DNA of 64,000 nucleotides from Paraflavitalea sp966211765. GTDB taxonomy: Bacteria > Bacteroidota > Bacteroidia > Chitinophagales > Chitinophagaceae. The stretch spans positions 1 to 64,000 of the forward strand of contig CBIHOV010000007.1 in NCBI GenBank assembly GCA_966211765.1, given 5' to 3'. Each line of letters begins with the position of its first letter. Position 1 is the stretch's first letter. The notes under the pieces are model-generated. The model worked only from the letters and a program-made list of their open reading frames with translations. It did no database searches and was not told the DNA's origin. Shown piece after piece: positions 51,175 through 60,273 of this stretch. Both the position numbers and the translations under genes were made by a program.

Positions 51175-52716
51175 ATGCTTGTAAAAACCTTTGGAAGCGC
51201 CGTATACGGCGTTGAAGCCATTACTATTACCATTGAAGTCAATGAAATGAGCGGCGCCGACTATTATATAGTAGGCCTCCCCGATAGTGCCGTGAAAGAG
51301 AGTCTGCAACGGGTAGAGAGTGCCCTTAAAACCAACAATTATTTCATGCCCCGGCGCAAACTGGTGGTAAACCTGGCGCCGGCAGATATTAAAAAGACCG
51401 GATCTGCTTTCGATCTTGCCATAGCCGTAGGAACCCTGGCCGCGTCTGAGCAACTCCTTAATCCGGACAAGCTAAAAGACTATGTGATCATGGGCGAGCT
51501 GAACCTCGATGGCACCATTCAACCCATCAAAGGCGCCTTACCCATTGCAATAACCACCCGGAAGGAAGGATTTAAAGGCCTGCTATTACCCAAACAGAAT
51601 TCCAGAGAGGCGGCAATCGTTAATAACCTGGAAGTATACGGCGTTAGCCACATCAATGAAGTGATCCAATTCTTCAGGGACGAGCAATCCTTACAGCCAG
51701 TTACAGTCAATACGCAGGATGAGTTTTTTAACACCCAGCACCATTTTGATTTTGACTTTGCCGATGTGAAAGGCCAGGAAAACATAAAGCGGGCATTGGA
51801 GATAGCTGCTGCCGGCGGTCATAATGCCATCCTGGTAGGCCCGCCTGGTGCAGGCAAAACCATGCTGGCAAAAAGATTACCTACTATATTACCTCCTCTT
51901 TCATTACAGGAAGCACTGGAAACCACCAAGATCCATTCAGTGGCAGGAAAACTGCCCGATAATGCAATGCTGATAGCCAGGCGGCCCTTTCGCTCTCCGC
52001 ACCATACAGTAAGCGACGTAGCCCTGGTAGGAGGTGGCGCTACACCACAACCCGGAGAGATCTCGCTGGCACATAATGGAGTATTATTCCTGGATGAGCT
52101 GCCGGAATTCAAAAGAACAGTATTGGAAGTAATGCGACAGCCTATAGAAGAGCGGCGGGTAACTATTTCCCGGTCAAAGATGGTAGTCGACTTCCCCGCC
52201 AGTTTCATTTTGATAGCAGCTATGAACCCGTGTCTGTGTGGCTTTTATAACCATCCAACCAAACCCTGCAGCTGTCCGCCGGGCCATGTACAAAAGTATT
52301 TAAGTAAGATATCCGGGCCATTATTGGATCGGATCGATCTGCATGTAGAAGTTACACCGGTCTCTTTCTCAGAGCTTAGCACACAAAAAAGCGGAGAGCC
52401 TTCCTCCGCTATCCGTGAGCGCGTTATCAGGGCCAGGGATATACAGGCCGCCCGCTATGCGGCCTACCCTTCTATTTACTGCAATGCACAAATGAACAGT
52501 AAGCAACTCAAACAAATATGTACCATCAACACAGTGGGGCAGCATTTGCTTAAAACAGCTATGGAGAAGCTTACTCTTTCAGCCCGCGCATATGACCGCA
52601 TACTGAAAGTAAGCCGTACCATCGCCGATCTTACAGATAGCGATGCCATTAAACCTGAACATATTGCCGAAGCAATTCAATACAGGAGCTTAGACAGGGA
52701 TGGCTGGGGAAAGTGA
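51175..52716 (+). CDS. YifB/ComM-type AAA ATPase (Mg-chelatase-like)
   Basis: 513-residue ATPase. N-terminal ChlI-like S5-fold domain (residues 1-165, VKTFGSAVYGVEAITITIEV and IMGELNLDGTIQPIKGALP), a Mg-chelatase AAA+ core with Walker A GPPGAGKT near 222-229, Walker B LFLDELPEF, the sensor segment MNPCLCGFYNHPTKPCSCPPG with four Cys that may bind a metal, and a C-terminal helical lid (SARAYDRILKVSRTIADL). The ComM member of this family is a branch-migration helicase for natural transformation; that role is likely but unproven here. Monocistronic. Confidence 0.94.
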   Translation: MLVKTFGSAVYGVEAITITIEVNEMSGADYYIVGLPDSAVKESLQRVESALKTNNYFMPRRKLVVNLAPADIKKTGSAFDLAIAVGTLAASEQLLNPDKLKDYVIMGELNLDGTIQPIKGALPIAITTRKEGFKGLLLPKQNSREAAIVNNLEVYGVSHINEVIQFFRDEQSLQPVTVNTQDEFFNTQHHFDFDFADVKGQENIKRALEIAAAGGHNAILVGPPGAGKTMLAKRLPTILPPLSLQEALETTKIHSVAGKLPDNAMLIARRPFRSPHHTVSDVALVGGGATPQPGEISLAHNGVLFLDELPEFKRTVLEVMRQPIEERRVTISRSKMVVDFPASFILIAAMNPCLCGFYNHPTKPCSCPPGHVQKYLSKISGPLLDRIDLHVEVTPVSFSELSTQKSGEPSSAIRERVIRARDIQAARYAAYPSIYCNAQMNSKQLKQICTINTVGQHLLKTAMEKLTLSARAYDRILKVSRTIADLTDSDAIKPEHIAEAIQYRSLDRDGWGK

Positions 52717-52746
52717 ACTCCCAAGGGCCTTGGTAGAGAACTGAAC

Positions 52747-53511
52747 TTAGTTTAAGCTTCTAACTGAGGTAGCCCATTTTTTAGGTGTAGTTTCTTCCTC
52801 ACTCTGTAAATCACCAGGGAAGAATTTAGAGAAGATCATTTTAAAGGTCTGTCCTGCAGTCTTACGTACGATCCTCATATCCAGCCAGAAATTAGCATTG
52901 CGGATATAGAAGGCATCAAACTGATAACGATGAAAAATGCTTTCAAAATTCTTGGTGGGGCCACGGTAACCTTTTACCTGCGCTAATCCGGTAATACCGG
53001 GTTTAACCGTATTTCTGAACTTATAGTTATGAACAACAGATGAAAAGGTATTGCAATCAGAGTGCATATGTGGCCTGGGGCCTACAATGCTCATTTGCCC
53101 CATAAGCACATTGAAGAACTGGGGAAATTCGTCAAGGTTGGATTTCCGAAGAAAATTACCCACACGCGTAATGCGCTTATCGTTTTCTGTAGCTTGTTTT
53201 ACATTAGCCAGGTCATTTACAACCATTGTCCTGAATTTCAGGCAATTAAAGCTTTTGCCCCAACGGCCTACCCTTCGCTGAATGAAGAAAACAGGGCCTG
53301 AAGAATCGAGCTTTATAAGTAATGCTATAATGGGAAATAACCAACTTAAGAGGAAAACTATAACGAGGGAAGAGAGTAAAATGTCAAATAATCTCTTGAA
53401 AAAGAAGTAATTACGCTTCTCAATAAGATAGGTTCTTAAGGCGGTAGAATCAATAGGTATTCCAGCTCTTTTTTCAAAGGTCTGGACTTTGGAAAAGGTC
53501 GTTATCATCAT
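52747..53511 (-). CDS. Exopolysaccharide-initiating sugar transferase
   Basis: 254-residue phosphoglycosyl transferase of the bacterial sugar transferase family (monotopic PglC/WbaP-core type). One hydrophobic segment (LFDILLSSLVIVFLLSWLFPIIALLI, about 40-66) then the catalytic core: GPVFFIQRRVGRWGKSFNCLKFRTM, with RITRVGNFLRKSNLDEFPQFFNVLMGQMSIVGPRPH downstream. Transfers a sugar-1-phosphate from a UDP-sugar to undecaprenyl phosphate, starting repeat-unit synthesis. It is the left-most gene of the polysaccharide locus, on the minus strand together with wecB. Confidence 0.93.
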   Translation of the reverse strand: MMITTFSKVQTFEKRAGIPIDSTALRTYLIEKRNYFFFKRLFDILLSSLVIVFLLSWLFPIIALLIKLDSSGPVFFIQRRVGRWGKSFNCLKFRTMVVNDLANVKQATENDKRITRVGNFLRKSNLDEFPQFFNVLMGQMSIVGPRPHMHSDCNTFSSVVHNYKFRNTVKPGITGLAQVKGYRGPTKNFESIFHRYQFDAFYIRNANFWLDMRIVRKTAGQTFKMIFSKFFPGDLQSEEETTPKKWATSVRSLN

Positions 53512-53842
53512 CGTTAATAGTACTTTTCCTCCCCAGAGGGAAGGCCATTCAATAATAATTTGTTTCTACTTACGCCTTTCTACGCACAAAGAAAACAAAT
53601 TTTACCAATATTCTATCCTAATCTAAAAGCAAATTTGTTAAAATTGATTAAGCTTTCGATTAATCATAACATTAACTTCAAATTCACTGCACTTTTTGAC
53701 ATGGCAAGGATAGTAAACGTTGCTTCACTCTCATTTATTTTAGAATATTCTGGTGGCCTTGATATATAATAAATCAAAACATAAGGACCATAAGCGGCTA
53801 ATCCTTGGCTGTTCAGTGTTTCATGCAGGCAAAATGGGCCAA
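53512..53842. other. AT-rich intergenic region between wecB and the sugar transferase gene
   Basis: About 330 bp, distinctly AT-rich compared with flanking genes. Both neighbours lie on the minus strand, so this is the promoter side of the sugar transferase gene. No credible gene, repeat or clear promoter box was recognised. Confidence 0.45.
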
Positions 53843-54934
53843 TCAGGAATAAATAGCGAGCAGCTTTTTAACAATTCTTTGACCTGTTTTGCCATCCCAC
53901 AATTCAGGTATTCCTCCCTTTTTCCAGGCCCCGTTAAATATCTTTTCCATGTAAGGAGCAAGGGCAGCAGGATCAGTTCCAGCCAGCTCATTGGTGCCTA
54001 TGGTAACCGTTTCCGGCCGTTCTGTATTATTCCGCAATGTGATACAGGGGATCCCCATCACGGTAGTTTCTTCGGTTATGCCTCCACTATCAGTGATGAC
54101 TGCTTTGGCATGTTTCACCAAAAAGTTGAATTGCAGGTAGGACAAAGGTTCTATCATATGCAGGTTGGGGGCGCTGATACCTGCCTTTACCAGGTTATTG
54201 GCGGTCCGGGGGTGAACAGGGAAAATAATGGGCACTCCCTTTGAGCCGGTAACAATGGCATCGATCATTTGTTTCAACTGATGCTCAGCATCTACATTAC
54301 CTGGCCGGTGAAGCGTTAGTACGAAATATTCCTGCGGCTTCAGGTTTAACGAACCATAAATAGCAGGTTCCTTAAAAGCAGGCATATTCCTTAATAAACT
54401 ATCGATCATAATATTTCCAACGAAATGTATCCTTTCACCGGGAATACCCAACCGTATAAGATTGTCATTAGCCGTAACAGAAGTAGTAAAAAAATGATCT
54501 GTAATAGAGTCAGTCACCATCCGGTTGATCTCTTCTGGCATGGTTAGATCGCCAGACCTGATGCCGGCTTCCACATGCGCTACGTCTACGCATAGCTTTT
54601 TGGCTACGATAGAACAGGCCAGTGTTGAAGTAACATCACCAACCACTAATACGAGGTCGGTCGGGTTATTCATCAGGTCCTTCTCAAACTTTACCATTAT
54701 CTGGGCTGTTTGCTCTGCCTGTGTACCTCCTCCCCCTTCGAGATTTACATCCGGAGTAGGTATGCCCAGTTCCTCAAAAAAGCTTGTGCTCATATTCTGA
54801 TCATAATGCTGGCCGGTATGAACCAGGCGGTAACTAATGGATTCACCGGCAGTCCGGGCAGCTTTAATAGCATCAATAATGGGTGCTATTTTCATGAAAT
54901 TGGGGCGGGCTCCTGCAACTAATGTAACTTTCAT
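53843..54934 (-). CDS. wecB: UDP-N-acetylglucosamine 2-epimerase (non-hydrolysing)
   Basis: 363-residue enzyme interconverting UDP-GlcNAc and UDP-ManNAc. Start at 54934 (MKVTLVAGARPNFMKIAPI) matches the family; the longer in-frame reading to 54985 does not. Motifs: RPNFMKIAP, HTGQHYDQNMS, GDVTSTLA, HVEAGIRSGD, MPEEINR, the substrate loop TLHRPGNVD, FPVHPRT and the C-terminal TDSGGITEE with TLRNNTERPETV. Supplies ManNAc-derived precursors for the polysaccharide. Divergent from the flippase gene. Confidence 0.94.
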   Translation of the reverse strand: MKVTLVAGARPNFMKIAPIIDAIKAARTAGESISYRLVHTGQHYDQNMSTSFFEELGIPTPDVNLEGGGGTQAEQTAQIMVKFEKDLMNNPTDLVLVVGDVTSTLACSIVAKKLCVDVAHVEAGIRSGDLTMPEEINRMVTDSITDHFFTTSVTANDNLIRLGIPGERIHFVGNIMIDSLLRNMPAFKEPAIYGSLNLKPQEYFVLTLHRPGNVDAEHQLKQMIDAIVTGSKGVPIIFPVHPRTANNLVKAGISAPNLHMIEPLSYLQFNFLVKHAKAVITDSGGITEETTVMGIPCITLRNNTERPETVTIGTNELAGTDPAALAPYMEKIFNGAWKKGGIPELWDGKTGQRIVKKLLAIYS

Positions 54935-55071
54935 AATCACTGGGAATGGTTCTCCTTTAAATTTAAGAAGGCGCAAAAATAGCATGGATTGCCCAATCCT
55001 CCATATAGAATATTAATCTGGCCTATATTCGTATTTTCAATTAACCCGGTAACTCATCAATTGACAATACT

Positions 55072-56337
55072 TTGTTAAAAGCACTTGATAAAAAACTTAA
55101 ATGGGACATATTTTGGGTGGGCCTTATTCAGATGGCCAATTATATTTTCCCGTTTATCACCACCACCTACCTCATCAGGACCATTGGAATTGGCTCATTT
55201 GGCAAGGTAGAGTTTGCCACTTTAATTGTACTGTATTTCATAACGATCACCAATTTCGAGTTCCATGTATCCGGCACACGGTATATCAGCAGAACCCAGA
55301 CCGATCCGCAAAAAATAAATGACTATGTAAGTACTGCCATAACCGCCAAAGCTTACCTTTTTCTGTTTTCCTCCATACTGTTTTTGCTGTTGACCCTCAT
55401 CCGGCCTTCCCTGTTTGCCAACTACCTGTTTGCAACCTCTTTCCTTATTGTTATTGGTCACTTATTCTATCAACCTTACCTGTTTCAGGGATTGGGGAAA
55501 GTGAGGGTGCTGGCCGTTCTCAACCTCTCCATCAAAGTCATTTCCACCCTCCTCATTTTCTTACTGGTAAGATCAAAAGAAAATTATGAAGTGGTCAACC
55601 TCAACTATTCCATCAGCTATATAATGGTGGGTATTGTGAGTATGGCACTGGCCAAACATTATTTTGAATTCAGGTTTTCCTGGAAAAAGTTGAGCGCCGT
55701 AAAAAAATGCCTTAGGGATGGATTTTATATCTTTTTAACCAACGGAATTATTGCCCAGCTAAGCCTGAACCTTTCTGCCGTACTGCTGGGCTTGTACCTC
55801 GACGAAACTGTGCTGGGAAGTTATGCCGCTGCCATGAAGATCGTGATCGCTTTCCATGTATTGGCCCTTATGCCTTTAAAACAGGTCTTTTTCCCTACCC
55901 TGTCTTATACCTGGATAAACAACAGGCCCGATTATTATAAAAAATTTAAGACCTATACTTCCTTACTGTTGGTTGTCAATTTGCTGGTGGCGCTGGGTAT
56001 ACTCCTCTTTGCCCCGTTGATCATAAAGATCTTTTATGGAGACTACTTTGAAAAAATGATCTTCATTCTGAGAATGATGGCTTTTCTTCCATTGTTGGCC
56101 GGCCTTACCAATGCTTATGTAAACGATGGTCTCATTGCAATGGGAAAGGACAGGCTTGTATTCAGGATACAGTTCGTTTCAGTAATACTAAATGTAACAT
56201 CCCTGTTGGTTATCGTGCCTCTATTCGGCCTTACCGGTACATTAATAACGCGGATCATTGTGGATTTCGCAACCTTATTTGCCGGCGTTATCCTCTACTA
56301 TAAAAACCTGAGAAAAACTAAATCAGCGGCTGTCTGA
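55072..56337 (+). CDS. Polysaccharide flippase (Wzx/RfbX-like)
   Basis: 421-residue integral membrane protein with about 12-14 TM helices and the MOP-superfamily flippase opening WDIFWVGLIQMANYIFPFITTTYLIRTIGIGSFGKVEFAT. The start appears to be a TTG at 55072; the first ATG (residue 21) would remove half of TM1. Predicted to move lipid-linked oligosaccharide across the inner membrane. First gene on the plus strand of the locus. Confidence 0.88.
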   Translation: MLKALDKKLKWDIFWVGLIQMANYIFPFITTTYLIRTIGIGSFGKVEFATLIVLYFITITNFEFHVSGTRYISRTQTDPQKINDYVSTAITAKAYLFLFSSILFLLLTLIRPSLFANYLFATSFLIVIGHLFYQPYLFQGLGKVRVLAVLNLSIKVISTLLIFLLVRSKENYEVVNLNYSISYIMVGIVSMALAKHYFEFRFSWKKLSAVKKCLRDGFYIFLTNGIIAQLSLNLSAVLLGLYLDETVLGSYAAAMKIVIAFHVLALMPLKQVFFPTLSYTWINNRPDYYKKFKTYTSLLLVVNLLVALGILLFAPLIIKIFYGDYFEKMIFILRMMAFLPLLAGLTNAYVNDGLIAMGKDRLVFRIQFVSVILNVTSLLVIVPLFGLTGTLITRIIVDFATLFAGVILYYKNLRKTKSAAV

Positions 56338-56583
56338 TCCTTTACAGCAACTATCCTTAACCGGGTGAACGACCAATTTATATAAGCACAATTTGTTATG
56401 CATTTCCTTTAGGAAATGAGCAAAATATCCCCAATTATTCAGAATATAACTATATTTTAATCCCCAAACACCCGTATGATCATGAATGCCATCAGGCGTA
56501 TTATGCTATGGTTAATTATGAGCCAGTTGCGCCCATGTATGCGGACATTAAATTGTTCTAAAAAACAACCTCAGCTGTAATGA

Positions 56584-56697
56584 GGCATAAAATATGCCAT
56601 TAAATATTAATGGATCAGAAAAGTAATAAGGGAATAAATGACAACCGAATCTTATATTAATTCGTTTTAGGTCAAATATTTATGTTACCTATATTTG
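56584..56697 (+). promoter_or_regulatory. Promoter region of the polymerase/glycosyltransferase operon
   Basis: TATATTTG (56690-56697) is an exact -7 match 29 nt before the start at 56727. Upstream lie two adjacent palindromes, GGCATA-AAA-TATGCC (56584-56598) and CCATTAA-ATA-TTAATGG (56597-56613), sharing a CC. They are candidate binding sites. The rest of the 389-bp gap is AT-rich; a CATTTCC/GGAAATG hairpin (56401-56418) lies near the flippase 3' end without a T-tract. Confidence 0.5.
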
Positions 56698-56726
56698 TGA
56701 TCCCTTAAACCAGCCGTCTTTTTATC

Positions 56727-58088
56727 ATGCAGCATCACAAAACTAATAAAGGCGTTTTTAGGCCTCTTGATCTAAACATAACAATACTCATTAAGTACAT
56801 TTCAGATTGGGGCACCCTGCTTAAAAAAGTTTCACCATTTGCAAGCATTGCATTTATTTGCCTCAACCTGAAGTCAATTATCACCTCCAAAAGAGCTATC
56901 GTTTGTATCCTGCTACTGGTACCTGCCTTCATTATTACACCGGGGGCGGATAGTCTACGATTGATCTTATCCAGTTGTGTACTTTGGATTTTCATCGATA
57001 AATTCAAATCGCCCTATCAGACCTTCTCCCTAATCGTGGCCGCACTCATTGGTCTCTACTCCTGCGTAATTTTTGCGGGCATCTTTTTCCCTGACTTTTA
57101 CTTAAAAATGGGAGGGGGCGCCCTTCGTTATAAATTTATCCTGGAATCACACAATGCGCTCAGCATCCTGGTATTCATGTTTTTTATTTATCTCTGCAAC
57201 ACACTGTTGATGTTGGCAGAGAAAAAAGAAACAGGCTGGAAGTTTGTGGCTTTGTTTATACCATTCCTGCTATTGATCATCACCTTCCTGTTTATCAAAA
57301 GCAGGTTATACATTGGGCTCAGTTTATTACTCCTAATCATTATTGCCATCAAGAACTATCAAAAATCAAAATTACTGGCAGTAGCCCCTGTTATCTATTT
57401 TACCATATTTGTACTCCTCTCACAGTTTAGTATTAATCTAGCCGAAAGAAAAACCAACCAAACACCTGTTGTACAAACGCTTCCTCAGGAATTTAATCCA
57501 GTGCCGGAAAACAAAGATAGTCTGCCAATAGTAGCTCCTTTGCCCGAGGTATCACCTTCCAAAGTCACTGTAAAGCCAATTCCTGTCAATCCGGCTCCTG
57601 TAGATAGCGCCCTAAAAAAGAAGGATGGCATCACCCAAGGCGACATTGTGCTTGACAATTCGCGCCTGTTGAATCTTTCCACCACCGGCAGGTGGCCAAT
57701 GATCCAGATATTCTTTGACCTTTATTCAGAACTGGGCTGGAAGAAATTCATCTATCAAAATAATACGGCCGCCTACCTTGAGAAGAAAAAAGTATTACCA
57801 GGTATAGACCTGAACGCCTCAACTCTTACAGAAAATACCTACCTCGTAATCTTCCTTAACAGCGGTTTCCTGGGATTTTTTACCTTTCTGTTTATATTCG
57901 GTTATTATTTATTGCATTTCTTCAAACGAAAAGAATACTTCTCCTTAGGTTATTTCCTTTTCCTCATGGCAGTTTGGTTCTTTGAAGAAACGATAATGTT
58001 TCCGTTCAGCATGATCACTCACCTTTTTGCCCTGGCCACCATAAATCGTTTTGAACGAAAAACCTATGAGAGTAGCAATAGTCACTAA
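56727..58088 (+). CDS. Putative O-antigen polymerase/ligase-like membrane protein
   Basis: 453-residue membrane protein with about 10 TM helices (for example AIVCILLLVPAFIITPGA, FVALFIPFLLLIITFLFI, GFLGFFTFLFIFGYYLLHFF) and one large loop, residues about 240-370, that is Pro/Val-rich (SKVTVKPIPVNPAPVD) and probably periplasmic. This topology and its place between flippase and glycosyltransferases suggest a Wzy-type polymerase or WaaL-like ligase, but sequence similarity is weak, as is normal for Wzy proteins. Overlaps the next gene by 23 nt. Confidence 0.6.
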   Translation: MQHHKTNKGVFRPLDLNITILIKYISDWGTLLKKVSPFASIAFICLNLKSIITSKRAIVCILLLVPAFIITPGADSLRLILSSCVLWIFIDKFKSPYQTFSLIVAALIGLYSCVIFAGIFFPDFYLKMGGGALRYKFILESHNALSILVFMFFIYLCNTLLMLAEKKETGWKFVALFIPFLLLIITFLFIKSRLYIGLSLLLLIIIAIKNYQKSKLLAVAPVIYFTIFVLLSQFSINLAERKTNQTPVVQTLPQEFNPVPENKDSLPIVAPLPEVSPSKVTVKPIPVNPAPVDSALKKKDGITQGDIVLDNSRLLNLSTTGRWPMIQIFFDLYSELGWKKFIYQNNTAAYLEKKKVLPGIDLNASTLTENTYLVIFLNSGFLGFFTFLFIFGYYLLHFFKRKEYFSLGYFLFLMAVWFFEETIMFPFSMITHLFALATINRFERKTYESSNSH

Positions 58089-59172
58089 TATACCTGCTCC
58101 ATACCGCATTGAAGCCTGGAATACTGTAGCCCGGGAGTTGGGTGATGATTTTATGGTTTTTTTTTGTAGCCACAATGAACCTAACAGGAAATGGGATGTA
58201 CCGCCCATTCATTTTCAACATATCTTCCTAAAAGAAAACTTTAAGGCCAAAAAAGACGGGAATACCTTTGTACATAACAATACAGATGTATGGAAACATT
58301 TAAAACAGTTCAATCCCGATGTAGTCATAACAGGTGGGTTCAACCCAACCATGCTATACGCATTCCTTTTTTGCCTGCTCCACCGGAAAAAGCATATTCC
58401 GGTCTCTGATGCATGGAAAATGTCTGAACAGCATTTGACCCCGGTACATAAACTATTAAGGAAATTTATCTTCAGGTTCAGTGATGCATTTATAGCCTGC
58501 AGTGAAAAAGGCAAAGCCTATTACGAAAGCTTTAACCTGAAAAAGGACGCCGTATTCATAAGCCATTACTCCATTACAAATGAGGCGTTCGAAAACAGCA
58601 GGCCTTTTGCCCATCGCCCCTATGACCTTCTTTTTTCAGGCCAGTTCACAAGCAGGAAAAACCCATTCTTTTTTGTTGAGATCGCCAGGCAACTAAAAAA
58701 GGTTAAATCCGATCTCACAATATTGTTATTGGGTGATGGCCCTCTTAAAGAAAAATTACTAGAACAGCTTTCTCAGTCCAATATTAACTTCAGTTATCCG
58801 GGATATGCATCGCAAAAAGAGCTGCCGGGCTATTATGGCAGCAGTAAATTGTTCCTTTTTCCCACTGCTTATGACGCGTGGGGAGTGGTCGCCAATGAAG
58901 CCCTGGCCAGCGGTACCCCTGTGTTGGTAACGCCTATGGCAGGGTGTTCGGACGAATTGATAATACCGGATTACAATGGATATGTACTCCCTTTAAGTGA
59001 GTCAGAGTGGGCAAAAAAATGCGTTAATTTGCTAAATGATCAGGCGCAATGGAACAGTTTTTCTGAAAAAGCACGCCAGGTTTCATCGACTTTTAACCAT
59101 AGAAAAGCGGCTACCGAATTGTTAAATGCTTGCCACTATGCATACAATAGGAAAAAGAAAATCCGTTCATGA
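58066..59172 (+). CDS. Family 4 glycosyltransferase
   Basis: 368-residue GT-B glycosyltransferase, start at the ATG at 58066 (MRVAIVTNIPAPYRIEAW) inside the 3' end of the previous gene; a TTG five codons upstream is also in frame. C-terminal GT4 features: LFSGQFTSRKNPFFFVEIA, LLLGDGPLKEKL, FPTAYDAWGVVANEALASGTPVLVT with the E-x7-E type pair. Transfers a sugar from a nucleotide donor to the growing lipid-linked repeat unit; sugar and linkage are unknown. Its stop overlaps the next start (ATGA). Confidence 0.9.
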   Translation: MRVAIVTNIPAPYRIEAWNTVARELGDDFMVFFCSHNEPNRKWDVPPIHFQHIFLKENFKAKKDGNTFVHNNTDVWKHLKQFNPDVVITGGFNPTMLYAFLFCLLHRKKHIPVSDAWKMSEQHLTPVHKLLRKFIFRFSDAFIACSEKGKAYYESFNLKKDAVFISHYSITNEAFENSRPFAHRPYDLLFSGQFTSRKNPFFFVEIARQLKKVKSDLTILLLGDGPLKEKLLEQLSQSNINFSYPGYASQKELPGYYGSSKLFLFPTAYDAWGVVANEALASGTPVLVTPMAGCSDELIIPDYNGYVLPLSESEWAKKCVNLLNDQAQWNSFSEKARQVSSTFNHRKAATELLNACHYAYNRKKKIRS

Positions 59173-60263
59173 AAAAAAGAATCTTGTTCATCCTCCAGCT
59201 TCCCCCACCCGTTCATGGAACGTCTGTGATGAACCAATCCGTAGTTGAAAATGCCCGCATTCTCAATGAATATCAATGCAGTATACTTCCATTACAATTT
59301 GCCAGGTCAATAAGTGATATTGGCAAGTTCAGTATTGGCAAAATATGGCTGATGGTGGCTTTTTGCTTTAAGCTGCCATTCCGCCTGCTCAGGGAAAGGC
59401 CATCGGTTGTTTATTACTCATTCGCCCCGGTTGGAAGCGCCTTCTACAGGGACGCTCTTTTTTCCCTGATCATAAACCTTTTTGGCCGGAAGATCATTTT
59501 TCATTTGCACGGAAAAGGCATCCGGGAAGCTGCCGACTCTTCCTTTATTAAGCGAATCCTTTACAAACTTGTTTTCCGTAACAATGCTGTCATCGTTCTT
59601 TCAGACCTGTTAAAGGATGACATTGCCAGTGTTTACAAGGGCAAGCCATTTGTACTGGCCAACGGAATTAAGCCTTTTAACATTTCGCCATGCAATGCTT
59701 TGGAGCCAGAACCTGTCTTCATCTACCTGTCAAACCTCGTGAAGAGCAAAGGAATAGAGATATTCCTGCAGAGCCTTCGGGTCCTGCATGAAAAGAATAT
59801 CCCTTTTAAGGCATTTGTGGTGGGGGCATCGGCTGATCTGACGATTGAATCGGTAAAGGAATACGTCAGAACCAACGAGTTGGAACATAAGGTACAGGTA
59901 CTGGGCCCTTTATTTGGCGAAGAAAAACAACGGATACTGGCCCAGGCCAATGTATTTGTTTTTCCCACTTACTATCCCAACGAAGCATTCCCTTTAACGA
60001 TATTGGAAGCCATGCAAACTGGCATTGCCATTATTGCCAGTGATAATGGAGCGATAAAGGAAATAATAACCGACGGAGTAAACGGTTTTGTGGTACCAAA
60101 GAGAGATGTTTTGGCCACTGCAGCAAAAATGGAAATTCTTGCTACCAATGCCACTTTAAGGAGCCAAATGGGAAAACAGAGTAAGGAGAAATTTGAACAG
60201 TGCTATACAATAGAACGTTTTGGCGAAGATATCTTTGGCATTTTTCAGCAAGTAACAAGCTAA
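59169..60263 (+). CDS. Family 4 glycosyltransferase
   Basis: 364-residue GT-B glycosyltransferase. N-terminal LFILQLPPPVHGTSVMNQSVV is characteristic of a GT4 subgroup in O-antigen loci; C-terminal half has FIYLSNLVKSKGIEIFLQSL, VQVLGPLFGEEKQRILAQANVFVFPTYYPNEAFPLTILEAMQTGIAIIASDNGAIKEII. Translationally coupled to the preceding glycosyltransferase by an ATGA overlap. Donor and acceptor unknown. asnB starts 10 bp after it. Confidence 0.92.
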   Translation: MKKRILFILQLPPPVHGTSVMNQSVVENARILNEYQCSILPLQFARSISDIGKFSIGKIWLMVAFCFKLPFRLLRERPSVVYYSFAPVGSAFYRDALFSLIINLFGRKIIFHLHGKGIREAADSSFIKRILYKLVFRNNAVIVLSDLLKDDIASVYKGKPFVLANGIKPFNISPCNALEPEPVFIYLSNLVKSKGIEIFLQSLRVLHEKNIPFKAFVVGASADLTIESVKEYVRTNELEHKVQVLGPLFGEEKQRILAQANVFVFPTYYPNEAFPLTILEAMQTGIAIIASDNGAIKEIITDGVNGFVVPKRDVLATAAKMEILATNATLRSQMGKQSKEKFEQCYTIERFGEDIFGIFQQVTS

Positions 60264-60273
60264 TCTTAAGTCT

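Noticed and set aside
53560..53769. 69-residue plus-strand frame in the AT-rich gap
   Set aside because: Low-complexity, AT-driven composition, no family, no promoter box; likely chance.
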